A DNA stretch of 64,000 nt, taken from contig NZ_QPIX01000010.1 of assembly GCF_003337715.1 (NCBI RefSeq), positions 62,001-126,000 on the forward strand, read 5' to 3'. Each line of letters starts with the position of its first letter. Position 1 is the stretch's first letter. Both the position numbers and the translations under genes were made by a program. Shown one piece after another: positions 1 to 12,014 of this stretch. The notes beneath the pieces were generated by a model. It saw only the letters and a program-made list of their open reading frames with translations. It did no database searches and was not told the origin of the DNA. Source of the stretch: Ciceribacter lividus. GTDB taxonomy: Bacteria; Pseudomonadota; Alphaproteobacteria; Rhizobiales; Rhizobiaceae.

Positions 1-2
1 CG

Positions 3-344
3 CTGCGCCGGCAGGTGCGCCTGCGCGGCGAAGTCGAGGTCGTCTCGGACGAAGAGGCGGACATCTATTACCGTTCCCGTCCGCTCGGCAGCCGCATCGG
101 CGCCTGGGCGTCCAAGCAGTCGCGCCCGCTGGAGAGCCGATTCGCGCTCGAAAAGGCGGTCGCCGAATACACCGCCCGTTACGCGCTCGGCGACGTACCG
201 CGGCCGCCGCACTGGTCGGGCTTCCGCATCCGCCCCGTCTCGATCGAGTTCTGGCACGACCGCAAGTTCCGCCTGCACGACCGGATCGAGTTCCGCCGCG
301 AGACGGTCGATTCGCCGTGGACCAAGGTCAGGATGTATCCCTGA
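3..344 (+). CDS. pdxH: Pyridoxamine 5'-phosphate oxidase, C-terminal part (cut by window edge)
   Basis: FMN-dependent oxidase of the last step of pyridoxal 5'-phosphate synthesis and salvage, oxidising pyridoxine/pyridoxamine phosphate. Only the C-terminal ~113 residues are present; the reading frame is open to the window edge, so the true start lies outside (an internal GTG at 15 is not a convincing start). The segment carries family features: the [10 protein letters not shown] strand, the [11 protein letters not shown] segment, and the [21 protein letters not shown] dimerisation and substrate-binding region. The end (KVRMYP) replaces the more usual RLxP ending. The neighbour on the other strand converges with a 5-nt gap. 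Confidence 0.93.
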   Translation: MRRQVRLRGEVEVVSDEEADIYYRSRPLGSRIGAWASKQSRPLESRFALEKAVAEYTARYALGDVPRPPHWSGFRIRPVSIEFWHDRKFRLHDRIEFRRETVDSPWTKVRMYP

Positions 345-349
345 GGGGC

Positions 350-1387
350 TCAGCCCTTCAGGCGGAAGGGAATGCCGGAGGCGAGCGCGGAGACGTAGCG
401 CTTCTTCTGGTAGAAGCCGTTCAGCGAGATCCGCGGTAACCGGAAGAGCCGCTCGGCAGACTGCGTGCTGAGCGTGCCGGGGGATGTCGTCACCGCGAGG
501 CGGAGACCGGCATCCTCGACGGCGCGCACGCTCGCGTCCGTGACGCTGCGCCTGTCGCCGTAGGGATAGGCGAAGGCCAGCGGGCGCCGGCCGGTGATCT
601 CCTCCACGTAGTCGGCAGACCGGCGCACTTCGTCCGAGACCGTGGCCGGATCGAGGAAACCGAGCGAGCGGTGGCTCACGGTATGGGCTCCGAAGGTGAC
701 GAGCGGATGCCTCGCGAAGGCTGCGAGCTCTTCTCCCGACATCACGAGATCCTCGACGATCGCCTTGGGGTCGATGCCGGCTGCCGCCGCCGCGCGGTCG
801 AGTTTCTCGATCATGGCCTCCTCGCCGTGGGCGCAGATCGCCTCGGCGATGTGGTCGAAGGCCGCGCGCTTTTCGGCGCGTGTGCGGAGGTCGTAATGGA
901 CCGGCTCGCCGCCGTCCTTGAGGTCGACGCCCCTGAGCCTGTCGAGGATGGCCGAGGCCGTCTCCCACCAGATCGTGTGGGTGCGTTCGGAAAATCCGCG
1001 ACAGACGAAGACGGTGAAGGGAACGCCGTGCCGTTCGAAGACGGGCAGCGCGTGGTCGCGGTTGTTGCGATAGCCGTCGTCGAGCGTGAAGGCGGCAAAG
1101 GGCTGCTGCCCCGGTCCGGATGACTGGAGGAGGGCAGGGACGTCCTCGAGATGCACGAAGCGGTATCCCTCGGCCTTCAGCTGCCGGATGGCGGCGTCGA
1201 GGAACTGCGGCGTCACCTCGAGGTGATCGTTGACATTGGTGAGCGTCGGGACGAAGGGCCGGACATGGTGCAGCGTGAAAATCGCTCCGAGTCCGCGCGC
1301 CGACGCCATCGCGCCCGCTCGTCGCAACAGGTGCGACGCTTCGAGCCCGGCAGTGATGACGCCGCGTCTGGCCAGCTCCCTCAGCAT
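350..1387 (-). CDS. Polysaccharide deacetylase family protein (NodB-like, CE4)
   Basis: Metal-dependent deacetylase fold of carbohydrate esterase family 4, 345 aa. The NodB motifs are visible: TLDDG at residues 101-105 (catalytic Asp and metal Asp) and HTVSH at 235-239 (metal histidines), followed by an FAYPYGD segment. No signal peptide is evident at the N-terminus, so the protein may be cytoplasmic or membrane-associated. The substrate cannot be told from sequence; rhizobial members act on exopolysaccharide, LPS or chitooligosaccharide. The gene stands alone, convergent with pdxH and ~130 bp from the stop of the next minus-strand gene. Confidence 0.85.
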   Translation of the reverse strand: MLRELARRGVITAGLEASHLLRRAGAMASARGLGAIFTLHHVRPFVPTLTNVNDHLEVTPQFLDAAIRQLKAEGYRFVHLEDVPALLQSSGPGQQPFAAFTLDDGYRNNRDHALPVFERHGVPFTVFVCRGFSERTHTIWWETASAILDRLRGVDLKDGGEPVHYDLRTRAEKRAAFDHIAEAICAHGEEAMIEKLDRAAAAAGIDPKAIVEDLVMSGEELAAFARHPLVTFGAHTVSHRSLGFLDPATVSDEVRRSADYVEEITGRRPLAFAYPYGDRRSVTDASVRAVEDAGLRLAVTTSPGTLSTQSAERLFRLPRISLNGFYQKKRYVSALASGIPFRLKG

Positions 1388-1523
1388 GCTTCCTTCCGTC
1401 TTTCACTCCTGCCGGTCGCGGCACCCGGAGTGCCGTTCCGTTCGGTGCGGCGACCGTAGCCAATCGGCGTTAAGCGGGAGTTGCCAGAATACCCAAGAAT
1501 CTATGGGGAGTTACATTCCGCCC

Positions 1524-2315
1524 TCAGCGTAGCAGACCGTCGAGCAACGGCAAGCCGATGATCGCGGCGGCGGCAATGAGCCCGTAACAGATACGCCGGA
1601 ACACCTGGTCGTCGGTCTTGCCGAAGAGCCGCGACCCGGCAAGCACGCCGAGGCCGAAGACCGGGCCGGCGACGAGCGACAACGCAAATGCCGGCAGGCC
1701 GAAAAAGCCGGCGAACACGTAGTTGACGCCGGTGATCAGCGAGCTCATCGCGAAATAGAAGACGAGATTAGCGCGCACCGTGGTCGCCGGCAGCGCTCCG
1801 CCGAGCCAGTAGGCGACGACCGGCGGTCCGCTCACCTGTGCTGCCCCGCCGAAGACGCCTGCAACCGCGCCCACGCCGATGGTGAGCGGCGCCGTAGGCT
1901 TGCCGTGATAGCGCCAGCCGGAGACCAGCAGAGCGAGCAGCGAAATGACCACGGCGATGATCGCCCAGCGAACGGCGAGCGGATCGGCGCGGGCGAGGAT
2001 CAGCGTGCCGAACGGTACGCCGGCGAGCGCCCCGACGAGCATGATGCCGGCTTCCCGCTTGTCGGCCTGGCGCACGGCGCCGGGGATCATCGGCAGGGTC
2101 ATCACCAGGTCGATGATGAAAAGGATCGCCACGGCGAGCCGCGGCTCGACCACGGAGCTTGCCAGCGGAACGAAGATGAGCGCGCCGCCGAAGCCGGAAA
2201 AGCCGCGCGCCAGGCCGGCGACCAGCGCCGAGGCAAGAAGGAAGGAGAGCGTGCCTGTGCTCTGGCTGCCGATATAGGCGGGGATGGCTGCAAGCGTGAT
2301 GTGCGTCGGCTCCAT
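1524..2315 (-). CDS. Sulfite exporter TauE/SafE family permease
   Basis: Integral membrane protein of 263 aa with about eight hydrophobic helices and the family's repeated GFGGALIFVPL and GGAAQVSGPPVVAYWL segments (glycine-rich re-entrant regions, one in each half). Family members export sulfite, sulfoacetate or related organosulfonates, or are of unknown specificity; the substrate here is not determinable. It is followed on the same strand by an MFS gene whose stop lies ~67 bp upstream of this start, so the two could be co-transcribed from the MFS promoter. Confidence 0.85.
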   Translation of the reverse strand: MEPTHITLAAIPAYIGSQSTGTLSFLLASALVAGLARGFSGFGGALIFVPLASSVVEPRLAVAILFIIDLVMTLPMIPGAVRQADKREAGIMLVGALAGVPFGTLILARADPLAVRWAIIAVVISLLALLVSGWRYHGKPTAPLTIGVGAVAGVFGGAAQVSGPPVVAYWLGGALPATTVRANLVFYFAMSSLITGVNYVFAGFFGLPAFALSLVAGPVFGLGVLAGSRLFGKTDDQVFRRICYGLIAAAAIIGLPLLDGLLR

Positions 2316-2382
2316 GCCCGTCGTCCTCTCTTCGTGCGGAGGCTCTCCTTAGCAGAGTCGCATCGCGGGAGGGCAGCCGGTT

Positions 2383-3840
2383 TCAGCGGGCGTTTCCCCG
2401 AGGGTTCCGAAGCAGCCGGACGGCACGCCAGGAGACGAGGGCGGCCGGCAGCGACCACAGGAAGGCGAGGACAAAGGCGGTGGCGAGCGGCCCGCGCAGG
2501 TCCTCTGCGCCCTTCGCCGCCGCAAGCCCGGCGGCGTTTGCCGTGAGCCCGGCAAGCGCGCCGCCGAGCGCGTAACCGGCCGATTGCAGCGTCGGCAGGA
2601 GCGTCGAGGTCTTGTCGCGCTCGTGTGCGGGGGCGGTGTCCATCAGCATCTGGCTGAGATACCCCCAGCTCACGCCGAAGGCCGCGCCGATCGCCACCTG
2701 CGCGACGACGAGCAGGGCGATCTTGCCCGACAGGAGCGATGCGACCAGCAGGCCGAGCCCGCCGACGAGGAGCAGCGGACCGATCCAGATCATGCTGCGC
2801 TTTCGGCTGTCCGACCGGAGGTTGGCGACGCCGATCGCCGTCAGGCTCCAGCAGATCGCCATCAGCGCGCTCATCCCGCCGGCGGCCGTCGGGGGGAAGT
2901 GCCAGAGGTTCTGCAGGCTGAAGACGAGATAGACGCTGCTCGTCGCCTGGGCGAGCGACATCAGGAGGACGGCCCAGAGCCCGAGCCCCAGCGCGGAGCC
3001 GAGTGAAAAGGCACCCGCCGGCAGGACCGTCTCCTTCGCCCGGCGGTCGAGATGCAGCGAACCGGCGAGCGCGAGGACGGCGACCACGAGGGCGACGGCC
3101 GCCTGCGGCAAGGCACCGGACAGGCCGGCGACCAGCACCGTCACCAGCGCTGTGGCGAGAAGGGCGAGCCGGAGCCCGGGAAAGGCCGTGCTCCTAACCT
3201 CGCGGCCTTGCCGGTTCGGCACGATCGTCACCGCCATCAGCACGAAGATCGCGATGATCGGCACGTTGACGAAGAAGGCGGCACGCCAGGAGATCGTTTC
3301 CGTGAGATAGCCGGCGAGCACCGGGCCACCGAAGGCGGCGAGCGCCCAGACCAGAGCCTCCGCGCCGAAGACCTTCGGCACCAGGCGGGGCGGGAAGATT
3401 TCCGGGATCAGCGCATAGCAGATCGCCGCGACCACCCCTTCGCCGAGTCCCTGGCCGATGCGCCCGAGAAGGACGGCGGCCATAGTCGTCGCGGTCGCCG
3501 CAAGCAGCGTTCCGGCGAGAAAGACGAGTGCAGCGGCGGTGAGGACGAGGCGGGCGCCAAAGCGTTCCTTCAGCATGGCCGCGCTTGTCCCGGCGATGAT
3601 CGAGGCGGTGAGAAAGAGCGTCAGCGACCAGGAAATCACCGCCTCGCCGCCGAGTTCGGCGACGGTCGTCGGCATCACCGTGCTGACGAGAAAGCCGTTG
3701 AAGGCGTAGAGCGCCACGCCGAGGCAGAGCATCGCGGTGGCGACGAGATAGCGAGGTGCGAGCAGGTCAAGCCAGCGGCCCCCGTCGCTTTCGGCGACGG
3801 CGGGCGTCAATTCGGTGATCTCTCTCTCGTGGACGGTCAT
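2383..3840 (-). CDS. MFS multidrug-type transporter
   Basis: Major facilitator superfamily permease, 485 aa, with a soluble N-terminal stretch of ~30 residues and about 12-14 transmembrane helices. The region after TM2 (AMLKERFGARLVL) resembles motif A, and LLGRIGQGLGEGVV resembles motif C-like sequence of drug:H+ antiporters. The substrate is unknown. A SoxR-like operator lies inside the likely promoter (3884-3914), which would tie expression to redox-cycling compounds. The start at 3840 gives the first complete N-terminus; an AAGGA lies ~11 nt upstream. Confidence 0.86.
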   Translation of the reverse strand: MTVHEREITELTPAVAESDGGRWLDLLAPRYLVATAMLCLGVALYAFNGFLVSTVMPTTVAELGGEAVISWSLTLFLTASIIAGTSAAMLKERFGARLVLTAAALVFLAGTLLAATATTMAAVLLGRIGQGLGEGVVAAICYALIPEIFPPRLVPKVFGAEALVWALAAFGGPVLAGYLTETISWRAAFFVNVPIIAIFVLMAVTIVPNRQGREVRSTAFPGLRLALLATALVTVLVAGLSGALPQAAVALVVAVLALAGSLHLDRRAKETVLPAGAFSLGSALGLGLWAVLLMSLAQATSSVYLVFSLQNLWHFPPTAAGGMSALMAICWSLTAIGVANLRSDSRKRSMIWIGPLLLVGGLGLLVASLLSGKIALLVVAQVAIGAAFGVSWGYLSQMLMDTAPAHERDKTSTLLPTLQSAGYALGGALAGLTANAAGLAAAKGAEDLRGPLATAFVLAFLWSLPAALVSWRAVRLLRNPRGNAR

Positions 3841-3883
3841 CGGTCGTTGCTTTCCTTTGCGGGTCCTTGAAGATGATTTGCGG

Positions 3884-3914
3884 ACGCTACGACCTCAACC
3901 GCGATTGAGGTAAA
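3884..3914 (-). promoter_or_regulatory. SoxR-like operator inside a long-spacer promoter
   Basis: An 18-bp dyad CCTCAA-N6-TTGAGG (3893-3910; 20 bp with the flanking A/T pair) matches the SoxR box in arm sequence and spacing. On the minus strand it is preceded by TTTACC (-35, 3909-3914), and 19 nt later comes TAGCGT (-10, 3884-3889). The over-long 19-nt spacer is the hallmark of MerR-family activated promoters. It reads towards the MFS gene starting at 3840. No soxR gene is in the window. Confidence 0.65.
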
Positions 3915-4157
3915 GGGGGATTTTGGGTTGCCGGCGCCGCCTGCGTGAAAGGGAACGTTAACCACGATCGGCGGTTTCTGTGCGCCGCTTTGCCCGCCCG
4001 GCCGGCACCAGCGTCGGACCAGCTTCACCGATCAGATTATGGCTGTATTGCTCGATTGTCGCCGCATTCTTCGTCTAGGCAACCCCGGTCTTCGAATCGG
4101 CCCGCCGATTCCTGTCACCCGGACATTCTCGCGTTTCTGATCCGCTCCCGTGGAGGA

Positions 4158-5447
4158 ATGATGAATAAGCTGTTGGTCGCGCTCTCGTTTTTCGTAGTGA
4201 TCGGCTGTTTCACCAGTTCTGCAAATGCCGGCAGCGCCCAGTTCCTTCTCGACGCGCGGACCGGAAAGGTTCTCGCCTCCGAAAACGGCGACATGCTCAA
4301 CCATCCGGCGTCCCTGACCAAGATGATGACGGTCTACATGACCTTCGAGGCGATCCGCAGGGGCGAGCTCTCTTGGGACAGCCCGGTGCCGTTTTCGAAA
4401 TACGCTTCCTCCCGCCCGCCGACCAAGCTGCGCGTCAAGGCGGGTGATGCGATCACCGTGCGGGAAGCGGTGCTCGGCATGATCGTCCAGTCGGCCAATG
4501 ACGCTGCGGTGGCAATGGCCGAGAAGCTCGGCGGCTCCGAGCCCGCCTTCGCCGAGATGATGACCCGCAAGGCCCGTTCGCTCGGCATGCCGAACACGGT
4601 CTTCGTCAACGCGTCCGGCCTTCCCGACGACCGCCAGATCACCACGGCGCGTGACATGTCGACCCTCGGGCTGGCGCTGATGCGCGACTTCCCCCGGGAA
4701 TACAAGCTCTTCTCTACCCGCTCCTTCGCCTTCCGCGGCCGCACGATCAACGGCCACAACAACCTCATGTACCGTTACAAGGGCATGGACGGCATCAAGA
4801 CCGGGTACACCAATGCCTCCGGATACAATCTCGTCAGCGCCGTTGTGGATGGCAACCGTCGCGTAATCGGAGTCGTGATGGGCGGCCGCAGCGCCGCCGG
4901 TCGCGACAAGCTGATGGCAAGCCTCATCGACGGCAATATCCGCAAGGCCTCCGGCGGTTCCAAGCTGGTCGCCAGCAACGGTCCCGGTGCAGTGATCGCC
5001 CGCCTCGGCAACGAAGTGCCGGTTCCCGTCGTCGCACCGGATCATGACGCCGTCGCGGAACTGATCAGCGATGCCGCGCCGCTTCCCGAAAGCCGTTACG
5101 GCACCGCCTTTGCCGACACCCGCAACGTCTCCGGGGCGGTTGCCGCCGTCGAGAGCGTCGCCCAGCCCAAGCCCGCAATGCCGGTGCGGGGCGGCGGGAA
5201 GTGGCAGATCCAGATCGCCGCTGCGGTAAGCGCCGAGGCGGCCATGGGGCTGCTGTCCGATGCCAAGGCGAAGATCGGCGAACCGCTCGCCAATCGCAAC
5301 GCCTATACCGAGCGCGTCTCGCGCAACGGCAGCACCTTCTACCGCGCTCGCTTTAGCGGCTTCGACAGCAAGGTCGACGCGCGCCGCGCCTGCGAGAAAC
5401 TCGTCGAAAACCGCTACGACTGTGTGCTGATGCCCGTGAACGGGTGA
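4158..5447 (+). CDS. D-alanyl-D-alanine carboxypeptidase with C-terminal SPOR domain
   Basis: Penicillin-binding D,D-carboxypeptidase (peptidase S11, DacA/DacF type), 429 aa, acting on peptidoglycan stem peptides in the periplasm. A signal peptide ends near residue 24 (SSANA). The catalytic triad motifs are SLTK at 52-55, SAN in the QSANDAAV segment, and KTG in GIKTGYTN. The last ~75 residues (WQIQIAAAVSAEAAM onward) form a SPOR domain, which binds denuded glycan at the septum. The start follows GGAGG; the adjacent second ATG (4161) has better spacing and may be the real one. The open frame extends further upstream without ribosome-binding support. Confidence 0.92.
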   Translation: MMNKLLVALSFFVVIGCFTSSANAGSAQFLLDARTGKVLASENGDMLNHPASLTKMMTVYMTFEAIRRGELSWDSPVPFSKYASSRPPTKLRVKAGDAITVREAVLGMIVQSANDAAVAMAEKLGGSEPAFAEMMTRKARSLGMPNTVFVNASGLPDDRQITTARDMSTLGLALMRDFPREYKLFSTRSFAFRGRTINGHNNLMYRYKGMDGIKTGYTNASGYNLVSAVVDGNRRVIGVVMGGRSAAGRDKLMASLIDGNIRKASGGSKLVASNGPGAVIARLGNEVPVPVVAPDHDAVAELISDAAPLPESRYGTAFADTRNVSGAVAAVESVAQPKPAMPVRGGGKWQIQIAAAVSAEAAMGLLSDAKAKIGEPLANRNAYTERVSRNGSTFYRARFSGFDSKVDARRACEKLVENRYDCVLMPVNG

Positions 5448-5548
5448 CCGGCGGCGGGAAGTCAGTCGACTTGCCCCTTCTTTCACTGATGGGAATTGCC
5501 CGCCCGCCGGAATCGCGCCATGTTCTCCATGAACAGATGGAGAACGCA

Positions 5549-5884
5549 ATGTTGCAGGAGCTTGCACTGCGATTTGAAACCGCATCGGTAACCTACGCCG
5601 AAGCGCATGCCGTCGAACGGGACGCCGACTGGTTCTTGATGAAGCTGATGGAGGAAGCCGGCGAGGTCGTGCAGGCGGCCAACCGGCTGAGCGGCCGCAG
5701 CCGCCGAAAGGGATTGGACGAATCTGAGCTGCGGCGATGTCTGGCCGACGAGACGGCAGACCTGCTCGGGCACGTCCTGCTGTTGGCTCATCACCACCGT
5801 CTCGACCTTCAGGCGGCGATCATGCGGAAATGGCGGTTCGCTCCTGAAGAGCCTACGCCCGCTCTGCCGCCAGCGGATCGGTGA
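5549..5884 (+). CDS. MazG-like / phosphoribosyl-ATP pyrophosphohydrolase-like protein
   Basis: Small all-alpha NTP pyrophosphatase-type protein of 111 aa. It carries the MazG metal-binding pattern: KLMEEAGEVVQA (EExxE) followed by DETADLLGH (ExxD). Such proteins remove pyrophosphate from nucleoside triphosphates or phosphoribosyl-ATP; the substrate here is unknown, and HisE proper normally lies in the his operon. The start at 5549 was chosen for the GGAGA 5 nt upstream; an in-frame ATG at 5537 is possible. It overlaps the convergent HAD gene by 32 bp. Confidence 0.72.
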   Translation: MLQELALRFETASVTYAEAHAVERDADWFLMKLMEEAGEVVQAANRLSGRSRRKGLDESELRRCLADETADLLGHVLLLAHHHRLDLQAAIMRKWRFAPEEPTPALPPADR

Positions 5885-6530
5885 AGAAGGCACAGCACTC
5901 CTCCAGACTGCCGGCGACACGCGCGCAGAGCGCGACGATCTCGTCCGTCGGGGCGAGCAGGTCGGGCACCATCACCGCCATCATGCCGGCGGCGGCCGCC
6001 GAGCGGATGCCGTTGTGAGAGTCTTCGAGCGCAAGGCAGTCCGCCGGCGCGACGCCCAGCCTTTCCGCGGCGGCGAGATACGGGTCGGGCGCCGGCTTGC
6101 CGCGGGCATAGTCGCCCTGGGCGACGACGTGGTCGAAGCGCGGCAGGAGGCCGAACCCTTCGAGATGGTGACGCACCTGGTGGTGGGCCGAGGACGTGCA
6201 GATCGCCCGCGGAATGCCGTGCTGGTCGAGCGTGTCGAGAAGTGCCGTCACGCCGGCCTTCAATTTCAGTTCGGTTTCGATCAGCCGGTTGAAATGGTCG
6301 ATCCAGATGATGCGGAAGGCATCCGGGTCGAAGTCCTCGCCGTAGTGATCAATCAACAATTGTGCGATACCGGGCCAGGGTTGCCCCATCATCGCCTCGT
6401 AGATCGAGGGGCCGATCGGCAGGCCCTCTTCCGTCGCCGCGGAGATCACCGACTTCCGGTAGAGGATTTCGCTGTCGAGGATCAGGCCGTCCATGTCGAA
6501 GACGACGGCGCGGGGCAGGCGGGGCAGCAT
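5853..6530 (-). CDS. HAD-superfamily hydrolase (beta-phosphoglucomutase/phosphatase-like)
   Basis: Haloacid dehalogenase-like phosphohydrolase, 225 aa. Motif I is FDMDGLILDSE near the N-terminus (nucleophile and general-acid Asp), motif II is CTSS, the motif III lysine lies in RGKPAPDPYL, and motif IV is ALEDSHNGI. A small helical cap follows motif I (subfamily IA). The substrate is unknown; members act on small phosphosugars and similar metabolites. The 3' end overlaps the MazG-like gene on the other strand. Confidence 0.87.
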   Translation of the reverse strand: MLPRLPRAVVFDMDGLILDSEILYRKSVISAATEEGLPIGPSIYEAMMGQPWPGIAQLLIDHYGEDFDPDAFRIIWIDHFNRLIETELKLKAGVTALLDTLDQHGIPRAICTSSAHHQVRHHLEGFGLLPRFDHVVAQGDYARGKPAPDPYLAAAERLGVAPADCLALEDSHNGIRSAAAAGMMAVMVPDLLAPTDEIVALCARVAGSLEECCAFFTDPLAAERA

Positions 6531-6563
6531 CTTGTCTCGGTTTCCTTCGGTCTCTTTATTCTG

Positions 6564-6994
6564 TCATGTCGTTCTAGCGGCCGGCCGGCTGCCGCGATCC
6601 TCGTAGAGGCGCAGCAGGTAGCCGTCCGGGTCTGCGACCATGAACTGACGGTTGCCGACTTCCCGATCGTCGCGGCGATACCATTTTTCTTCCAGAGAAA
6701 GATAGAGACTGATCCGGGCCTTCTCCAGACGCCGCAGTATGGGCTCCACGGCCGGCACCCGGATCTGCAGGTTGAGGCCGCGGCCGAAGGGCCGTTCGAT
6801 CGGTGCGCCCTCCAGCTCGAATGTGCGTCCGAGCCCGATCTCGTCGATCATCAGTTGCGCATCGCCGAGATGCAGGAAGCTGAAGCCTTCCTCGGGTCGC
6901 TCGTAGGCAACCTCGAAGCCGATCAGTTCGGTGTAGAAGGCACGGCTGGAGCGCCAGTCGCTGACAGCCAGCTCCGGAACGAGGGCGTTTCCGC

Positions 6995-6998
<4 letters not shown>
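6564..6998 (-). CDS. VOC (glyoxalase/bleomycin resistance-like) family protein
   Basis: Vicinal-oxygen-chelate fold protein of 144 aa. It contains AVSDWRSSRAFYTELIGFEVAYE at its N-terminus and a FMVADPDGYLLRLYED C-terminus, typical of bleomycin-resistance/glyoxalase I-like proteins. The GTG start at 6998 was chosen because it overlaps the tldD stop by 4 nt (GTGA), indicating translational coupling; a longer frame to 7085 lies wholly within tldD. Function beyond the fold is unknown. Confidence 0.8.
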
Positions 6999-8413
<1,415 letters not shown>

Positions 8414-8551
8414 AGCTCCTTGGGCGCGGGCGGCGGACGCGCTCCTTCGAACCCGATGTAGGTCCGGCAGGGGGTGGAGGCAAGCCCGTCCGCCCGAAGA
8501 GCCGGGCGGGAAGGGCGGTGCGCCGTCAGATCGTTCGTTGCCGGCCGGTGC

Positions 8552-9073
8552 TCAGGGCAGGGAGTCGTAGCCTTCGGCAAAGCCGGTGAGCTCGATCGGA
8601 ATGCCCACACGGTCCTGGTCGGCCGATTCGCGGAGCGCGAAGACCGCGCTCTTGCCGGCCCGGAGTATCTTCATGAGCTCGTCGTCGATCTCGACCTCGA
8701 CATAGCAGCCCTCGGCGAAGCAGCGGGTGAAATAGGCCCGGCCGATATTGTTGCCGTCGACGAAGAGCTCCATGCCGTCCTTCAGCAGCACGCCGAGCGG
8801 CGCGAGGATGCGCAGCACCTTCGCCTTGCGGTCGGCGGTCTTGAGGATCACCACCGAGAGCCCGACTTCCGGCCGGTCGTCGGCGACGACGTTCTGCATC
8901 AATGCGCATTGTTCGACGGAGGCACCCGCCGGCGTATCGCAGATGATCGACCAGGCGCCGTGATTGGAGCGCACGGTGCCGGGCTGTTGCGGCGTCTGCG
9001 CAAAGCCCGTTCCGGCTGCTGCGGCAACGGCCAGCGCAAGCACGCCCGACCTGAGAAGTGCTGGAACACCCAT
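8552..9073 (-). CDS. Invasion-associated locus B (IalB) family protein
   Basis: Secreted protein of 173 aa. The N-terminus has a signal peptide ending near AGTGFAQ, followed by the IalB core: GAWSIICDTP, QCALMQNVV, GVLLKDGMELFVDG and RCFAEGCYVEVEID. IalB is named for erythrocyte invasion in Bartonella, but the family is widespread in rhizobia with unknown function. The start at 9073 was chosen for AGAGG upstream and because it opens directly into the signal peptide; the frame extends upstream without a ribosome-binding site. Divergent from ctaC. Confidence 0.86.
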   Translation of the reverse strand: MGVPALLRSGVLALAVAAAAGTGFAQTPQQPGTVRSNHGAWSIICDTPAGASVEQCALMQNVVADDRPEVGLSVVILKTADRKAKVLRILAPLGVLLKDGMELFVDGNNIGRAYFTRCFAEGCYVEVEIDDELMKILRAGKSAVFALRESADQDRVGIPIELTGFAEGYDSLP

Positions 9074-9395
9074 GGATACCTCTGGAATTCGAATCATCGC
9101 CGCCATTCTTGTCGTCGGGCGCGGTATTGAAAAGCCCCGGAACGTCTTTTCCCCCGAGTGCGGCATATTTGGGACCGGCAAGACGTATCTGCGGTCGAAA
9201 AAGCGGGTTTTGGAGGCGCAGTCAAGCTCCTGCGGGACATGGGCCCGCGACAAATTGACGTAGCGCAAAAACGCCGCAGCGCCATTCGGTTAGGCGTATT
9301 GCGGTCGGAGACAAACTGTGATTTTAAACAAAAACCCATAGCATGGATTTTGCGTTTCCATTTGATGTGGATCAAACGCTCGAGGGAGAGACACC
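9074..9395. other. Divergent intergenic region between ialB-like gene and ctaC
   Basis: A 322-nt non-coding region carrying the promoters of both flanking genes. It is AT-rich in its right half (roughly 9300-9380). The only motif I can name is the FixK/FNR-type dyad at 9362-9375. I see no convincing small ORF or RNA gene in it. Confidence 0.6.
9362..9375. promoter_or_regulatory. FixK/FNR-type box (TTGAT-N4-ATCAA) before ctaC
   Basis: The sequence TTGATGTGGATCAA is an exact TTGAT-N4-ATCAA palindrome, the consensus for FNR/FnrN/FixK regulators. Its centre is only ~27 nt upstream of the ctaC GTG codon, so it must overlap or follow the transcription start. That position suggests repression of the aa3 oxidase operon under low oxygen rather than activation (inference). 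Confidence 0.65.
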
Positions 9396-10286
9396 GTGAT
9401 TAAGAGAGCTTGCGCAGCGCTGGTCGCCACGACCTGTCTGCTTTTTGCTTCCGCCGGCTTTGCCGACCAGCCTGCACCCTGGCAAACCGATCTCCAGCCG
9501 GCGGCGACGCCGATCATGGAGCAGATCCGGTGGTTCGAGCACTATACGCTCTGGTTCATCGTGCCGATCACGTTGCTCGTGCTCTTCCTGCTGATCGTGG
9601 TGGTCCTGCGTTTCCGCTCCGGTGCAAATCCGGTGCCGTCGAAGACCAGCCACAACACGATGATCGAGATCATCTGGACCCTGGGACCGGTCCTCGTGCT
9701 TCTCTTCTTCGCGATTCCCTCGTTCAACCTGCTCTCTGCACAGCTCACCCAGCCGGAAAGCCCGGACGTCACGATCAAGGCGACCGCGACCCAGTGGCAG
9801 TGGAATTACGAATACCAGGGCGACAAGCAGGTCGCCTTCGATTCCTTCATGCTGAAGACGGATGACGACCGCGCCGCCGCCGGCAAACAGGACAAGGCGC
9901 TCTATCCGCGGCTGCTCGCCGTGGACAACGAAATGGTCGTTCCGGTCGGCAAGACGGTCCGCGTGCTCGTGACCGCCGCTCCGACCGACGTCATCCACGC
10001 CTTCGCCATGCCGTCCTTCGGCATCAAGATCGACGCCGTTCCGGGTCGTCTCAACGAAACCTGGTTCAAGGCCGACCGCGAAGGCCTGTTCTACGGTCAG
10101 TGTTCGGAGCTCTGCGGCAAGGATCACGCCTTCATGCCGATCGCCATCCGCGTGGTCGCCGAAGACAAGTATGCAGCCTGGCTCGAAGCTGCGACCACCA
10201 GCGTGGAGGACGCCAACAAGGCTCTGATGGCCGCGGTCGACGGTGCGGACAAGTCCGTACAGCTCGCCGATAACGTTTCGAAATAA
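9396..10286 (+). CDS. ctaC: Cytochrome c oxidase subunit II (aa3 type)
   Basis: CuA-bearing subunit of the terminal aa3 oxidase, 296 aa, accepting electrons from cytochrome c. It has an N-terminal signal peptide (cleavage near SAGFADQ), two transmembrane helices, and a periplasmic cupredoxin domain. The CuA ligands are visible in CSELCGKDHAFM and in VIHAFAMPS. The GTG start is preceded by GAGGGAGAG (9382-9390). It is the first gene of the ctaC-ctaD-ctaB-(45 aa)-ctaG-ctaE operon, 18 nt from ctaD. Confidence 0.97.
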   Translation: MIKRACAALVATTCLLFASAGFADQPAPWQTDLQPAATPIMEQIRWFEHYTLWFIVPITLLVLFLLIVVVLRFRSGANPVPSKTSHNTMIEIIWTLGPVLVLLFFAIPSFNLLSAQLTQPESPDVTIKATATQWQWNYEYQGDKQVAFDSFMLKTDDDRAAAGKQDKALYPRLLAVDNEMVVPVGKTVRVLVTAAPTDVIHAFAMPSFGIKIDAVPGRLNETWFKADREGLFYGQCSELCGKDHAFMPIAIRVVAEDKYAAWLEAATTSVEDANKALMAAVDGADKSVQLADNVSK

Positions 10287-11987
<1,701 letters not shown>

Positions 11988-12014
11988 GCGGCGCACGCTG
12001 AAACGAAAACGGTT

